Shown here: piece by piece, positions 54,821 to 62,942 of the stretch
How positions within the stretch are numbered: the stretch's first letter is position 1
Layout: each line of letters opens with the position of its first letter
The notes under the pieces: model-generated
What the model was told of the DNA's origin: nothing
The model's database searches: none
Seen by the model: the letters and a program-made list of their open reading frames with translations, nothing else
Program-made: the position numbers and the translations under genes
NCBI GenBank assembly: GCA_910580045.1
Contig: CAJTXF010000008.1
Span: forward strand, 1-64,000
Length of the DNA stretch: 64,000 nucleotides
Direction of reading: 5' to 3'
DNA from: an uncultured Eubacteriales bacterium
GTDB lineage: Bacteria > Bacillota > Clostridia > Oscillospirales > Acutalibacteraceae

Positions 54821-56989
54821 TCAATTTTTAAGGAAAATTAAGGATAGGGGCGCCTCAGAAATAGGAATGGAAACACCTTGCGCTGATTTTTCCACTGCCG
54901 CTGCACGCCCCTCAGGCAGCGTTTCCGCAGTGTAGCAGGTTGCGCTGGCAATGCCGTCCACCTCTGCGTACAGCGAAACAGGTTTGCCAGCAGGATTGGC
55001 GCAGGCAATCAATATGCCCGCCTCTGTCTGATAGCGGTACGCTGTTACCCCTTCCCCATCCACACGCAGCCCGTTGGTGTCCTGATACTCTCCCTGGCCA
55101 AAGGTCTCCAGCCAGAACCTGCGCAGGGCAATCATCCGCTGCAGGTAGGCATAGCCCTCTGGGTCGCGGGTGAAGGTGTTGTCATCAACCAAATCATAAA
55201 TCCAGTAGTACATCCCCAGGCAGAAAGCCCTGTCCATAATGGTGCGGGAGGCTTGGGCCACGTGCACGGGGCGCATGGCCAGGTTCCTACCGGGATAGAG
55301 CATATCTACCAGCATCTGCTCAGGGAAGGTATAACGGTACAGTTCTGGGAAGGCCCCATTGTGGTGATAGGAAAAGGTGGAGACCAGCTGACCGGAAACC
55401 AAGGGTCCGTAGGAGTCAGAGCACCCCTCATGAATCGTGGAGATGACGGGCTTGCCGTCCCGCTCACGCTGGGCATGGAGGCGCCTCAATAATTTCTGGT
55501 AGTTCACATTCCACTGAGCAAACTGATGGTCGTGCTCTGGGTTGGTGCACAGCCCGGCAGAACCCATAGCCAGCTGGTCCAGATAGACGCCGTCAATGCC
55601 GACCTCTTCCCCAGTCACATAGCCGACCGTATCCGCCAGCTTATCCTGCCAGCCCTGGCTGCCAATACACATAGCGGCAAAGCACAGGTCATCATCGCCG
55701 TATTGCTCGGTCATAATAGAGCCGTCCGCCAAGCGAATGCCGTTTTTGGCAATAAACTGGTGCAGATGCTCGTATTTCAGGTTCGCCAGCCGGGCATTGA
55801 TGTAAAAGCACACATGGCCGCCCCGCTCAATCAACTCTGTGACCTGTTTTCTCAGCTCCTCTTTGGTACCCAAATCCTCCGCGGGATAATACTCCGGGAA
55901 CCCGTGGTCAAAACCGTCATGGTGCCAGCCGGCCATGAGCAGGTGGTTGATGCCCAGCTCCCTGGCCTCGTCCAGCAGCCGGTTGATGTCCTCAAAATGA
56001 TGGACCACACCGCCATTCTGATATTTGAAGTCATAGTGGGCCATCAGGCCGGGACTGGCCCTGAACCATTCCGGCGCGGTAGAGCCAGCGGGCAGAATCC
56101 CGCGATGGAAGGCGCGGTAGCGCCGGGCTCCCTGGTGCCAGTCTCCCTGGTGAATCGCCGCCACAGCATCCGGAGACTGCCAGGCCTCCCCCATTTTCAG
56201 GTTCAGAGGGTACCGGAAGGAGAAGTTCATGCCCGGGCTGCCAGCGCCCAAGGTATCAGCCCGCAGGCTGCAGATACCAAACCCAGGGTCATGGCAGCCA
56301 AAATAGAAGCCAATGCCGCCGCCAAAGTAATCCAGCCATTTCATAGAGAGCAGGCCGGAGTAGTTGTTCTCCACACCGTACAGAATATCCGAGTCAGGCA
56401 GCTTGCCGCCCAGGGACTGCTGGGTATAGGTGTACTTATAATCCTGCCATCTCCAGCAAAGCACCTTCTGCTTGCAGGAGAACGCGGTTACTGGGTCCTG
56501 CACCTTGACACCGGAAACATAGGGGTATACCAGAGTGTCATCCTCCCAGGTCTCACCCAGATAAACACCGTTGACACAGGGGAACCGCACGTCCTGCAGC
56601 ACGGCTGGAGAGTTATTTTTCAGCTCCAAGCGCCAGAGGCTGTCCGCCTGTCCCTCAGGCAGCTCTACGGTGTATTGGCTCTTTACCTGGCAGGGGCGAG
56701 TCCCGTCCCACAGACAGTCATAGCTGACACGGACAGAGCGTCCGTCCTCACCCACCGCCACCTGCGCCCGGAGCTTAGGGAACCGAGAGATTGCCTCGGC
56801 GTTCCCGGGCCGCAGGGTCCTGCCGTCGCCGGTAAGGACAGCGAAGGGCTGAGGAAGAGCGTAAGAATGGTTTTTGATAAGGTTCTCACCGGTTTTTTCC
56901 CAGTTGAACTCCAACAGTTCGCCAGTGGAGCTGTCGAAAGAGAGGGACAAATAACCGTTGGTAATGTGGTGCCTGCTCTTGTAATACAT
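54821..56989 (-). CDS. Putative glycoside hydrolase, DUF6259-like
   Basis: A 722-residue cytoplasmic protein with a three-part layout: N-terminal beta-sandwich (about 1-270), a TIM-barrel-like core (about 300-620) and a C-terminal beta domain. The core has NHLLMAGWHHDGFDHGFPEY, HVCFYINARLAN and a GIDGVYLDQLAMG strand whose Asp could be catalytic. The closest family I recognise is DUF6259, with a general resemblance to clan GH-D enzymes. No signal peptide, so it would act on imported sugars. It lies 30 nt after the sugar-binding protein gene. Substrate unknown. Confidence 0.65.
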   Translation of the reverse strand: MYYKSRHHITNGYLSLSFDSSTGELLEFNWEKTGENLIKNHSYALPQPFAVLTGDGRTLRPGNAEAISRFPKLRAQVAVGEDGRSVRVSYDCLWDGTRPCQVKSQYTVELPEGQADSLWRLELKNNSPAVLQDVRFPCVNGVYLGETWEDDTLVYPYVSGVKVQDPVTAFSCKQKVLCWRWQDYKYTYTQQSLGGKLPDSDILYGVENNYSGLLSMKWLDYFGGGIGFYFGCHDPGFGICSLRADTLGAGSPGMNFSFRYPLNLKMGEAWQSPDAVAAIHQGDWHQGARRYRAFHRGILPAGSTAPEWFRASPGLMAHYDFKYQNGGVVHHFEDINRLLDEARELGINHLLMAGWHHDGFDHGFPEYYPAEDLGTKEELRKQVTELIERGGHVCFYINARLANLKYEHLHQFIAKNGIRLADGSIMTEQYGDDDLCFAAMCIGSQGWQDKLADTVGYVTGEEVGIDGVYLDQLAMGSAGLCTNPEHDHQFAQWNVNYQKLLRRLHAQRERDGKPVISTIHEGCSDSYGPLVSGQLVSTFSYHHNGAFPELYRYTFPEQMLVDMLYPGRNLAMRPVHVAQASRTIMDRAFCLGMYYWIYDLVDDNTFTRDPEGYAYLQRMIALRRFWLETFGQGEYQDTNGLRVDGEGVTAYRYQTEAGILIACANPAGKPVSLYAEVDGIASATCYTAETLPEGRAAAVEKSAQGVSIPISEAPLSLIFLKN

Positions 56990-57019
56990 AAGCTCTCCCT
57001 ACAGAGGATAAAATCCCTC

Positions 57020-58666
57020 TTAATTATTTTCGTAGTTGTCCAGTGCCCGCTGCACAATCTGGCGGTACTCATCCAGGCCCATGGCCTCAATCCGGCTGCA
57101 GTAGTCATCCCACTGCTCAAAGCCTGCCTCACCGGTGATGAACTTGGCCGCCATCTCGTCAATATAGCTGTCTATGTCAGTTTTCAGCTCAGACAGGCGG
57201 GCAGAGTCCTCCACAGAGTAGTTGAAGGTGCCCCAAATCTCTTCGGGAGTGTAGTCCATCATAGCCTGGGCAGCGTTCACGGTGATTTCAGGAATCAGAT
57301 GGTTGCCGAAGTGCAAATCGTCAGCCACAGAGGGGTTGGCACCGCCGCCCCACACAGTGTATTCCGCCAAGACCTCTTCCTGGCCTCTGCCGTCAGGGTT
57401 GTTTGTAACCAAGTCAGTAAACTGGGGTTCTCCGTTGCTGTCATTCTCCCAAGTGGTGCCCTCAATGCCCATGAAATACTGGGCAATACCCTCCGCGGAG
57501 TAGAACCAGTCAATCCAGCGGAACGTTTCAGCAGGGTAGGGATTATTCTTGGTAACAAAGGTGTTCTGTCCAGCAACCGGGTTGGTGCGTCCGGAGAACA
57601 TCTGGTCGCCGTCAGGCCCAACCAGCGGGGCGTCAAAGTTAGTATAGTCACTGGCATAATCGCCCATATAGTTGTTGTTGTGGCAGAAGACCACGCCCAG
57701 AATGTTCTGCGCAGACTTAGCGGTTATCGCGGCAATATCATTGGTAAAGTACTCTTGGTCCATCAGCTTTTCGGTGTACAGCTTGTTCAGATACTCCAAC
57801 TCAGCCTTATACTCCGGGGCGGTACGCACACAGCGCAGTTCACCGGAAACAGGGTCAATATCCCAAATGGTCTGGGCAGTACCCCGGTTCAACAGGCCAA
57901 AGCTCCCGGCCAGGGCGGTGATGGGGTCCAGTGCGCTTGAGCAGGTCAAGGGGATTTCGTCAGCCTCGCCGTTGCCGTTGAAATCATATTCCTTCATTTG
58001 CTTGAGCAGCTCATAGAACTCATCCAGCGTTGTGGGCATTTTCAGCTTCTGAGCCTTCATCCATTTTTCATTGATGAACATCTTGGGAGAGATACGGGAA
58101 GGGGAGGCGGTTACCAGGTAGGGGAACCCATAGACCTTGCCGTCGCTCTGCCGGATGCTCTTGATAATGGAAGGGTCGTTGTCCATATAGCTTTTGAAAT
58201 TGGGGATTTCGTCCCAGTAGTCGTCCATGGCCACAAAGGTGCCCTCAGCGGTGTACTTGGTGATATCCGCCTGCTGAATGTTGCACTTAAACAGCACGTC
58301 GGGAATCTGGTTGGAGGCAAATTTCAGGGACAGCTTCTCCTGGAAGGACTCAGTGGGCGCTACCTCAAAATTCACCCGCACACCAGTGGCCTCTTCTGCC
58401 AAATCAAAAATCACCCGGTCGCCAAACTCTACTTTAGAGCTGCCGGTACCGTCCCAGGCAAAGCCGGTAATTTCAATGACGTCAGGGGCATTGCCCTCTT
58501 CGCCGGAAGCAGTATCCTCAGAGGTCGCGGAGCCAGCGGAGTCAGTCTTGCTGCTATCCGTACTGCCGCTGGATGTACTGCTTGAATCGCCGCCGCACGC
58601 TGCCAGTGACAGTGCCATAGCGCCTGCCAGGAGAATAGCCAACATTTTCTTGAGCTGATTTTTCAT
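57020..58666 (-). CDS. Sugar ABC transporter substrate-binding lipoprotein (LplA/LipO-like)
   Basis: A 548-residue family 1 binding protein. Lipobox SLAACGGD with the lipid-anchored Cys at residue 24, a Ser/Asp/Thr-rich linker to about residue 60, then the binding fold (KFASNQIPDVLFKCNIQQADI, DGKVYGFPYLVTASPSR). Size and sequence fit the Lpl/Ytc group of Firmicutes, which bind complex oligosaccharides. AAGGAGG precedes the start. It follows the permease genes after an unusual 333-nt gap. Confidence 0.9.
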   Translation of the reverse strand: MKNQLKKMLAILLAGAMALSLAACGGDSSSTSSGSTDSSKTDSAGSATSEDTASGEEGNAPDVIEITGFAWDGTGSSKVEFGDRVIFDLAEEATGVRVNFEVAPTESFQEKLSLKFASNQIPDVLFKCNIQQADITKYTAEGTFVAMDDYWDEIPNFKSYMDNDPSIIKSIRQSDGKVYGFPYLVTASPSRISPKMFINEKWMKAQKLKMPTTLDEFYELLKQMKEYDFNGNGEADEIPLTCSSALDPITALAGSFGLLNRGTAQTIWDIDPVSGELRCVRTAPEYKAELEYLNKLYTEKLMDQEYFTNDIAAITAKSAQNILGVVFCHNNNYMGDYASDYTNFDAPLVGPDGDQMFSGRTNPVAGQNTFVTKNNPYPAETFRWIDWFYSAEGIAQYFMGIEGTTWENDSNGEPQFTDLVTNNPDGRGQEEVLAEYTVWGGGANPSVADDLHFGNHLIPEITVNAAQAMMDYTPEEIWGTFNYSVEDSARLSELKTDIDSYIDEMAAKFITGEAGFEQWDDYCSRIEAMGLDEYRQIVQRALDNYENN

Positions 58667-58999
58667 TTGTGTGAGCCTCCTTGCTCATATAATAAGTTCA
58701 GTTCGGTTTGTCGGAATTTACCGGCATGTTGCTTGAATCTCTCTCCCCCTTTCCAGTTGTACTCGATTTCCCAATCTGCACCGGCAGAGTTTGCCCACAG
58801 GCTTTAGAGTCTGTTCGCAAAATCGAAACCGCCGTCTTTTTGAGTGGAAGCGTTCATCTTCCGCGCCGAAGCCCCCGGTTTCTTTCCTTGAGGCTGACCA
58901 CCTCTGGTCCAGAACCTGCCATTTCCTCTGTTTTCAAACAGACTCGAGTGAAATCAGTCAAAAAGGCGGTTCTTGCCAATGGTGCAGGTTCTCAATATT
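58667..58999. other. 333-nt gap with interleaved inverted repeats
   Basis: No coding signal. Three interleaved inverted-repeat pairs are seen: 58807-58817/58935-58945 (GAGTCTGTTCG/CAAACAGACTC), 58827-58843/58957-58970 (AACCGCC..TTTTTGA/TCAAAAAGGCGGTT) and about 58911-58922/58979-58992. A 13-base motif GCAAAATCGAAAC at 58817-58829 also occurs in the operon promoter region (60977-60989). A TATTAT-like -10 near the binding-protein gene lacks a clear -35. Confidence 0.5.
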
Positions 59000-59887
59000 T
59001 TACCCTTTTACGGCTCCCACCATAATCCCTTTGACAAAGTACTTTTGCAGGAAGGGATATACGGCGATAATTGGAGCAGTGGCTACTACAATCAGCGCAT
59101 ACTTGATTGTTTCAGCCAGGAGCTGTCTGCTTGCGGCTGTGTCCAAATCTGCCATCATTTCATCAGAAGGTGTGTTCTGAATCAGAATCGAGCGCAGCAC
59201 CAACTGAAGGGGATAAAGCTGTTTGCTGTTGATATAAATCAAAGCGTTGAAGAAAGCATTCCAATGGGCCACGCCATAGAACAGCACCATCACGGCAATC
59301 ACCGGGGTAGACAAGGGCAGAACCACCCGGAACAGCAGCTGAAAATTACTGGCACCGTCCACCATGGCTGCCTCTGTCAGCTCAAAGGGGATGCTTGTCT
59401 GAAAATAGGTGCGGATAATCACCACGTTCCACACAGAGATGGCACCAGGCAGCAGAATAGCCCAGACAGTGTCCAGCAGCCCCAAGGATGTAACCGTCAG
59501 GTAAAGGGGAATCATGCCGCCGCTGAAAAACATGGTGACAGTCAGCACCATGGTAAGGAACTGGCGGCCGATAAAGTCTCTGCGGGAAAGGGGGTATGCT
59601 GCCAGCACAGACAGGGTGATGTTCAGCGCTGTACCGAATACAGTATAAAAAATGGTGTTCCTATAGCCGGTCATAATGCTGCTGTCCTTAAACACCATGC
59701 CGTAGGCGTCCAGACTAAAGTTTTTGGGATACAGCACCACTTTGCCGGCCAGCACCTCCAACGGGTCGCTGAAAGAGGCAATTACAATAAAGTACAGAGG
59801 GTACAGGATGACAAGCGTGACGGCTATCAGAAGGATGATATTGATGATGTCGAATATCCTGTCGCCTTTGCTTTGCTTGATTTTCAC
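59000..59887 (-). CDS. Carbohydrate ABC transporter permease (LplC/YtcP type)
   Basis: A 295-residue permease with six membrane segments. ASFSDPLEVLAGKVVLYPKNFS and the EAA loop ELTEAAMVDGASNFQLLFRVVLPLS are typical of LplC/YtcP. It works with the LplB-type permease encoded 36 nt upstream. No ATP-binding subunit is encoded nearby. Confidence 0.93.
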   Translation of the reverse strand: MKIKQSKGDRIFDIINIILLIAVTLVILYPLYFIVIASFSDPLEVLAGKVVLYPKNFSLDAYGMVFKDSSIMTGYRNTIFYTVFGTALNITLSVLAAYPLSRRDFIGRQFLTMVLTVTMFFSGGMIPLYLTVTSLGLLDTVWAILLPGAISVWNVVIIRTYFQTSIPFELTEAAMVDGASNFQLLFRVVLPLSTPVIAVMVLFYGVAHWNAFFNALIYINSKQLYPLQLVLRSILIQNTPSDEMMADLDTAASRQLLAETIKYALIVVATAPIIAVYPFLQKYFVKGIMVGAVKG

Positions 59888-59923
59888 AGTCAGTTTACTC
59901 CTTCCTCTATTTTCAGACAGACT

Positions 59924-60859
59924 CTAGAACAGACTGGTCTGGTCCATTTTCTTCACGATGGTATTCACGGTAACCAGCGTAATAAAGTTAATAACAGAAT
60001 TAAACAGGTTGATTGCTGTCGAGAATGAATATTGGCTTTGTGTCAGCCCCACTTTATACACATAGGTGGAAATGACCTCTGCCGAGGAACGGTTCAGGTC
60101 GTTCATCAGCAGGAACACCTTTTCAAAGCCCACGCTCATCAGCGAACCGCAGTTCATAATCAGCATAATGCACACTGTGGGCAGTATGCCCGGTATATTG
60201 ATGTGCCAGATTCGGCGCATCCTGGATGCGCCGTCAATCACTGCCGCCTCATGCAGGGCCGGGTCAATGCCAGCCAACGCTGAAAGGTAGATGATGGAGC
60301 CCCAGCCCGCGTTCTGCCAAACGCCGGTAAGCACATAGATTGTCTTAAAATATTTGCTTTCATACATAAAATTAATGGCTTCCAGCCCCATGGCCTTGCG
60401 GGCCACATTGATGATGCCGGAGGATGGGGACAGGAACAGCATAATCATGCCAGCCATGACAACCATGGAGATGAAGTAGGGCGCGTAAGTCACGGTCTGT
60501 ACTGTCTTTTTGAATAACTTGCCCCGCACTTCATTCAGCATAACCGCCAGCAGGATAGGGACCGGAAATCCCACTGCCAGTGAGTACAGGCTGATTGAAA
60601 CCGTATTCCATATAATCGTGCCGCAGTTGCTGCCGTTAAAGAACCGGGTGAAGTGCTTGAACCCAACCCAGGGGCTGTCCCAAATGCCCAAGGAGCCGGC
60701 AAAATCCTTAAAGGCAATCTGCACACCGTACATGGGCACATAGTGGAAGATAATGAAATAGGCCAAAACAGGCAAAAACATCAGGTACAGCTGCCAGTTC
60801 TTCGCGATTCCTCTCCACAACTTGCCGGAACTGCTGTTTATTGCTTTTTCTTTCACCAA
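59924..60859 (-). CDS. Carbohydrate ABC transporter permease (LplB type)
   Basis: A 311-residue permease with six membrane segments. FHYVPMYGVQIAFKDF near the N terminus and the EAA loop ALHEAAVIDGASRMRRIWHINIPGI are the LplB hallmarks. It is the first gene of the sugar importer/mur cluster, behind a good promoter. It needs an ATPase from elsewhere in the genome, such as an MsmX/MsmK-like shared subunit. Confidence 0.93.
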   Translation of the reverse strand: MVKEKAINSSSGKLWRGIAKNWQLYLMFLPVLAYFIIFHYVPMYGVQIAFKDFAGSLGIWDSPWVGFKHFTRFFNGSNCGTIIWNTVSISLYSLAVGFPVPILLAVMLNEVRGKLFKKTVQTVTYAPYFISMVVMAGMIMLFLSPSSGIINVARKAMGLEAINFMYESKYFKTIYVLTGVWQNAGWGSIIYLSALAGIDPALHEAAVIDGASRMRRIWHINIPGILPTVCIMLIMNCGSLMSVGFEKVFLLMNDLNRSSAEVISTYVYKVGLTQSQYSFSTAINLFNSVINFITLVTVNTIVKKMDQTSLF

Positions 60860-60936
60860 GCTACCACCTTTCTCGTTTCCCCTCTGCGTTGGTCACGGTA
60901 CAGAGCTTTATATGTTTGAAACTTTATCTCGAAATT

Positions 60937-60965
60937 ACTATAGCATACTTGAAACGATAAGTCAA
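60937..60965 (-). promoter_or_regulatory. Promoter of the sugar importer/mur operon
   Basis: Minus strand: TTGACT (60960-60965), 17-nt spacer, TATAGT (60937-60942). GTTTCRA-type motifs surround it at 60916-60922, 60929-60935, 60949-60955 and 60983-60989, one of them between -35 and -10. Confidence 0.75.
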
Positions 60966-61444
60966 CATATTTTTGAGCAAAATCGAAACATTTTATCTTT
61001 TTCCTCCGGCGTTTTCACATAAAGCCTTTACCTTTCTGGCACAATGCTTCAAATAAATGCAAATCCAAAATATTTTATAGAGGTTTCCTTCTGGCTCTGC
61101 CGCAGTATTTCCCGACATCTTCTTTTTCATATCCTTCTGCAATTCTATTACTATATCCAGGCCGCTTTAAGTTTTGGAATATTTTTCCGCAAACGCACAA
61201 TAGCTATTGAAACCTCTGCGGGTCGCCTTTTTGCTCAAGCAGCAAGGAGCTCCGGCGCAAACCACACGCTGCCTTTCTGGGAAGTCCCTTATTAAGAAAA
61301 AAATCAAGTAAATGCGTGATTATCTCCCCGAAACAAAGCATTTCCCCGCATTTCTTGAGGATTGCACCCCCTATTTACTACTTATTTACTACTGGGGGAT
61401 GAGCCTTGATACGGTAAAATACCAAGAAATGCAAAGTTACAGTT
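60966..61444. other. Gene-free AT-rich stretch
   Basis: About 480 nt without a supported gene on either strand. It holds GCAAAATCGAAAC at the left, an 11-bp tandem repeat (61372-61393), and GGGAAGTCCC (61278-61287), whose reverse complement recurs inside the promoter at 61449-61458. Confidence 0.45.
61372..61393. repeat. 11-bp tandem repeat between C5 and G5
   Basis: TATTTACTACT occurs twice back to back, bounded by CCCCC (61367-61371) and GGGGG (61394-61398). Confidence 0.7.
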
Positions 61445-61473
61445 TTGACGGGACTTCCCCATAACGGTATAAT
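61445..61473 (+). promoter_or_regulatory. Promoter of a short transcription unit
   Basis: TTGACG (61445-61450), 17-nt spacer, perfect TATAAT (61468-61473). The only open frame downstream before the terminator at 61613 has ten codons. Confidence 0.7.
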
Positions 61474-61499
61474 GAAACCAAGAAAGGACGGTGGACGGT

Positions 61500-61532
61500 A
61501 TGAGGGAAAAACCTTATCACTTATATGAATAA
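61500..61532 (+). CDS. Ten-codon leader peptide or truncated gene remnant
   Basis: Encodes MREKPYHLYE and a TAA stop. AAAGGACGG lies about 10-15 nt upstream and a good promoter precedes it. I recall small proteins in Clostridial conjugative transposons opening with a similar REKPYHLY stretch, so it may be the start of such a gene cut short. A regulatory leader peptide is the alternative. Confidence 0.35.
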   Translation: MREKPYHLYE

Positions 61533-61612
61533 CTCTTATTAGGAACACGAAAACGCAAGGTTTTTGACGAAAATAAAAGAAAAAGATTGAAACTATCACA
61601 TTACGCAGAAAG

Positions 61613-61640
61613 CCGTCCTTGAAAATGGGGCGGTTTTTCT
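61613..61640 (+). terminator. Terminator of the short transcription unit
   Basis: Stem CCGTCC (61613-61618) with GGGCGG (61628-61633) followed by TTTTTCT. The stem can extend outward as GCAGAAAG against TTTTCTGTGC. Confidence 0.65.
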
Positions 61641-61745
61641 GTGCGATATGGCCGGAGTCCACTGGGGGCCGCCCTGCTTTGGTTATCAAGGCGGCCCCAG
61701 CAGCCCCGGCCATTCTACCCGAAAAATCTAAATATCGCATGGTGG

Positions 61746-62188
61746 CTTCGAGACAAAATGTCCCAAAGCAATCGTTGTCCCCGCGCATTTTTACATAGGT
61801 GCTCTGGTGGTATATCCCCCGTCGCCGCCTACTATTAAGCACAGGCGGGAGCTGGCGGTCAAGGGTGCGTAGCAACGCCGCTTGCGGCGGCTTACCCTTG
61901 ACGGCTTGCCCCGGCTGTGCTACCCCTCCGGCGCGGCGGGGGATATATCCTCCAGAGCCGCCCCCTTTCCCATGAATGGGAAAGGGCGGGGGGATAGGGT
62001 TGAACGCGCTGTAAAATCGTTTGTTTTCCACGGCTGGAGTGTTAGCATTTAGGCGTTTGAAAGCCGCTTGTATCAAGGGTTTCCGGGCGCGTTTGGCAGG
62101 GGGGTGGTATGTTTATATGTCCTGCGTCCTATTCGTTCCACAAATGCTAACATTGAGGGTTCCTGCTTTGGGACATTTTGTCTCGAAG
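61746..62188. mobile_element. 443-bp nested palindromic element with 25-bp terminal inverted repeats
   Basis: Perfect 25-bp inverted repeats at 61746-61770 and 62164-62188. Further nested pairs: 61801-61820/61938-61958, 61838-61845/61915-61921, 61858-61866/61894-61902 and 61876-61881/61884-61889. The element has no supported gene; the long minus frame through it (61378-62076) looks like a by-product. No obvious target-site duplication flanks the ends. It resembles a non-autonomous (MITE-like) element or a structured end region of an integrative element. Confidence 0.55.
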
Positions 62189-62244
62189 ATAGAGGTTATC
62201 TCACATTCAGTTGTAAAGAAAAATGAGAACAAGCGCATGATATA

Positions 62245-62272
62245 TTGATAGTAAGCAAAATAGGTGTATTAT
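62245..62272 (+). promoter_or_regulatory. Possible promoter of the sigma factor gene
   Basis: TTGATA (62245-62250), 16-nt spacer, TATTAT (62267-62272). The region is AT-rich, so chance matches are easy. Confidence 0.4.
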
Positions 62273-62375
62273 AAATCAAGGCAGATGTTCTCAAAAAGCT
62301 CCAAAAAATTTCAGTGTTTTTTCATTTTTTAACGTACTATATATGACCGGTCAATCAGTACAGGAGGTGACATTT

Positions 62376-62942
62376 TTGAATGATGAAAAAATAATAACAG
62401 ACATCAAAAACCGAAGCGAAGTAGCAATCAACGAGATAATCACAAAGTATTCCAAATTGTTGTGGTCGGTGGCAGAGGCAGTTTTGAGCCATATCGGGTC
62501 AGTTCAAGATGTGGAGGAATGTGTTGCTGATACATTCATCTACTTATGGGAACATCCGGAAAAATTCAATCACCAGCGGGGAAAACTGAAAACCTGGCTG
62601 TCTATCGTTGCCCGCACACAGGCTGTGAACCGATATCGGGAAATAACAAAGCGCAATACACTCCCTCTGGAAGATACAGACTTTATCGACCAGCTCAGTG
62701 TTGTGGATGCTGTTCTGGAGGCGGAGACGCGCAAAGCCTTGCTCGCGGCAGTCAACGCTCTTGGTGAAACGGATCGTGAAATTTTGATTCGCCGGTATTA
62801 CTATAATCAAAAGCCCAAAGAAATCGCGCTGGCGCTGGATATGAGTGTGAAACAAATCGACAACCGGCTGTACCAGACAAAACGGAGATTGCGTGAGATG
62901 CTTACGCGCTCAGAAGGAGGACAATATGAGTTCTTTCAGTAA
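62376..62942 (+). CDS. ECF-type RNA polymerase sigma factor
   Basis: A 188-residue sigma-70 family protein lacking regions 1 and 3. Region 2 is about residues 12-85 (VQDVEECVADTFIYLWEHP, WLSIVARTQAVNRYRE). Region 4 is about 125-180 (GETDREILIRRYYYNQKPKEIA, SVKQIDNRLYQTKRRL). The TTG at 62376 is chosen because AGGAGGTG (62362-62369) stands 6 nt before it; an ATG at 62343 lies upstream of that site. Codon use is visibly more AT-rich than in the rest of the window. It overlaps the next gene by 17 nt. Confidence 0.88.
   Translation: MNDEKIITDIKNRSEVAINEIITKYSKLLWSVAEAVLSHIGSVQDVEECVADTFIYLWEHPEKFNHQRGKLKTWLSIVARTQAVNRYREITKRNTLPLEDTDFIDQLSVVDAVLEAETRKALLAAVNALGETDREILIRRYYYNQKPKEIALALDMSVKQIDNRLYQTKRRLREMLTRSEGGQYEFFQ

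Noticed and set aside
55526..57940. 804-codon open frame on the plus strand
   Set aside because: Antisense to the DUF6259 and binding-protein genes, which carry clear domains and start signals.
61367..61398. CRISPR-like repeat
   Set aside because: Only two directly adjacent 11-bp copies without spacers.
61378..62076. 232-codon minus-strand frame through the accessory region
   Set aside because: It runs through nested inverted repeats, a terminator and a promoter of the other strand, and has no start signal. Similar translations appear as hypothetical proteins, but coding is not supported.
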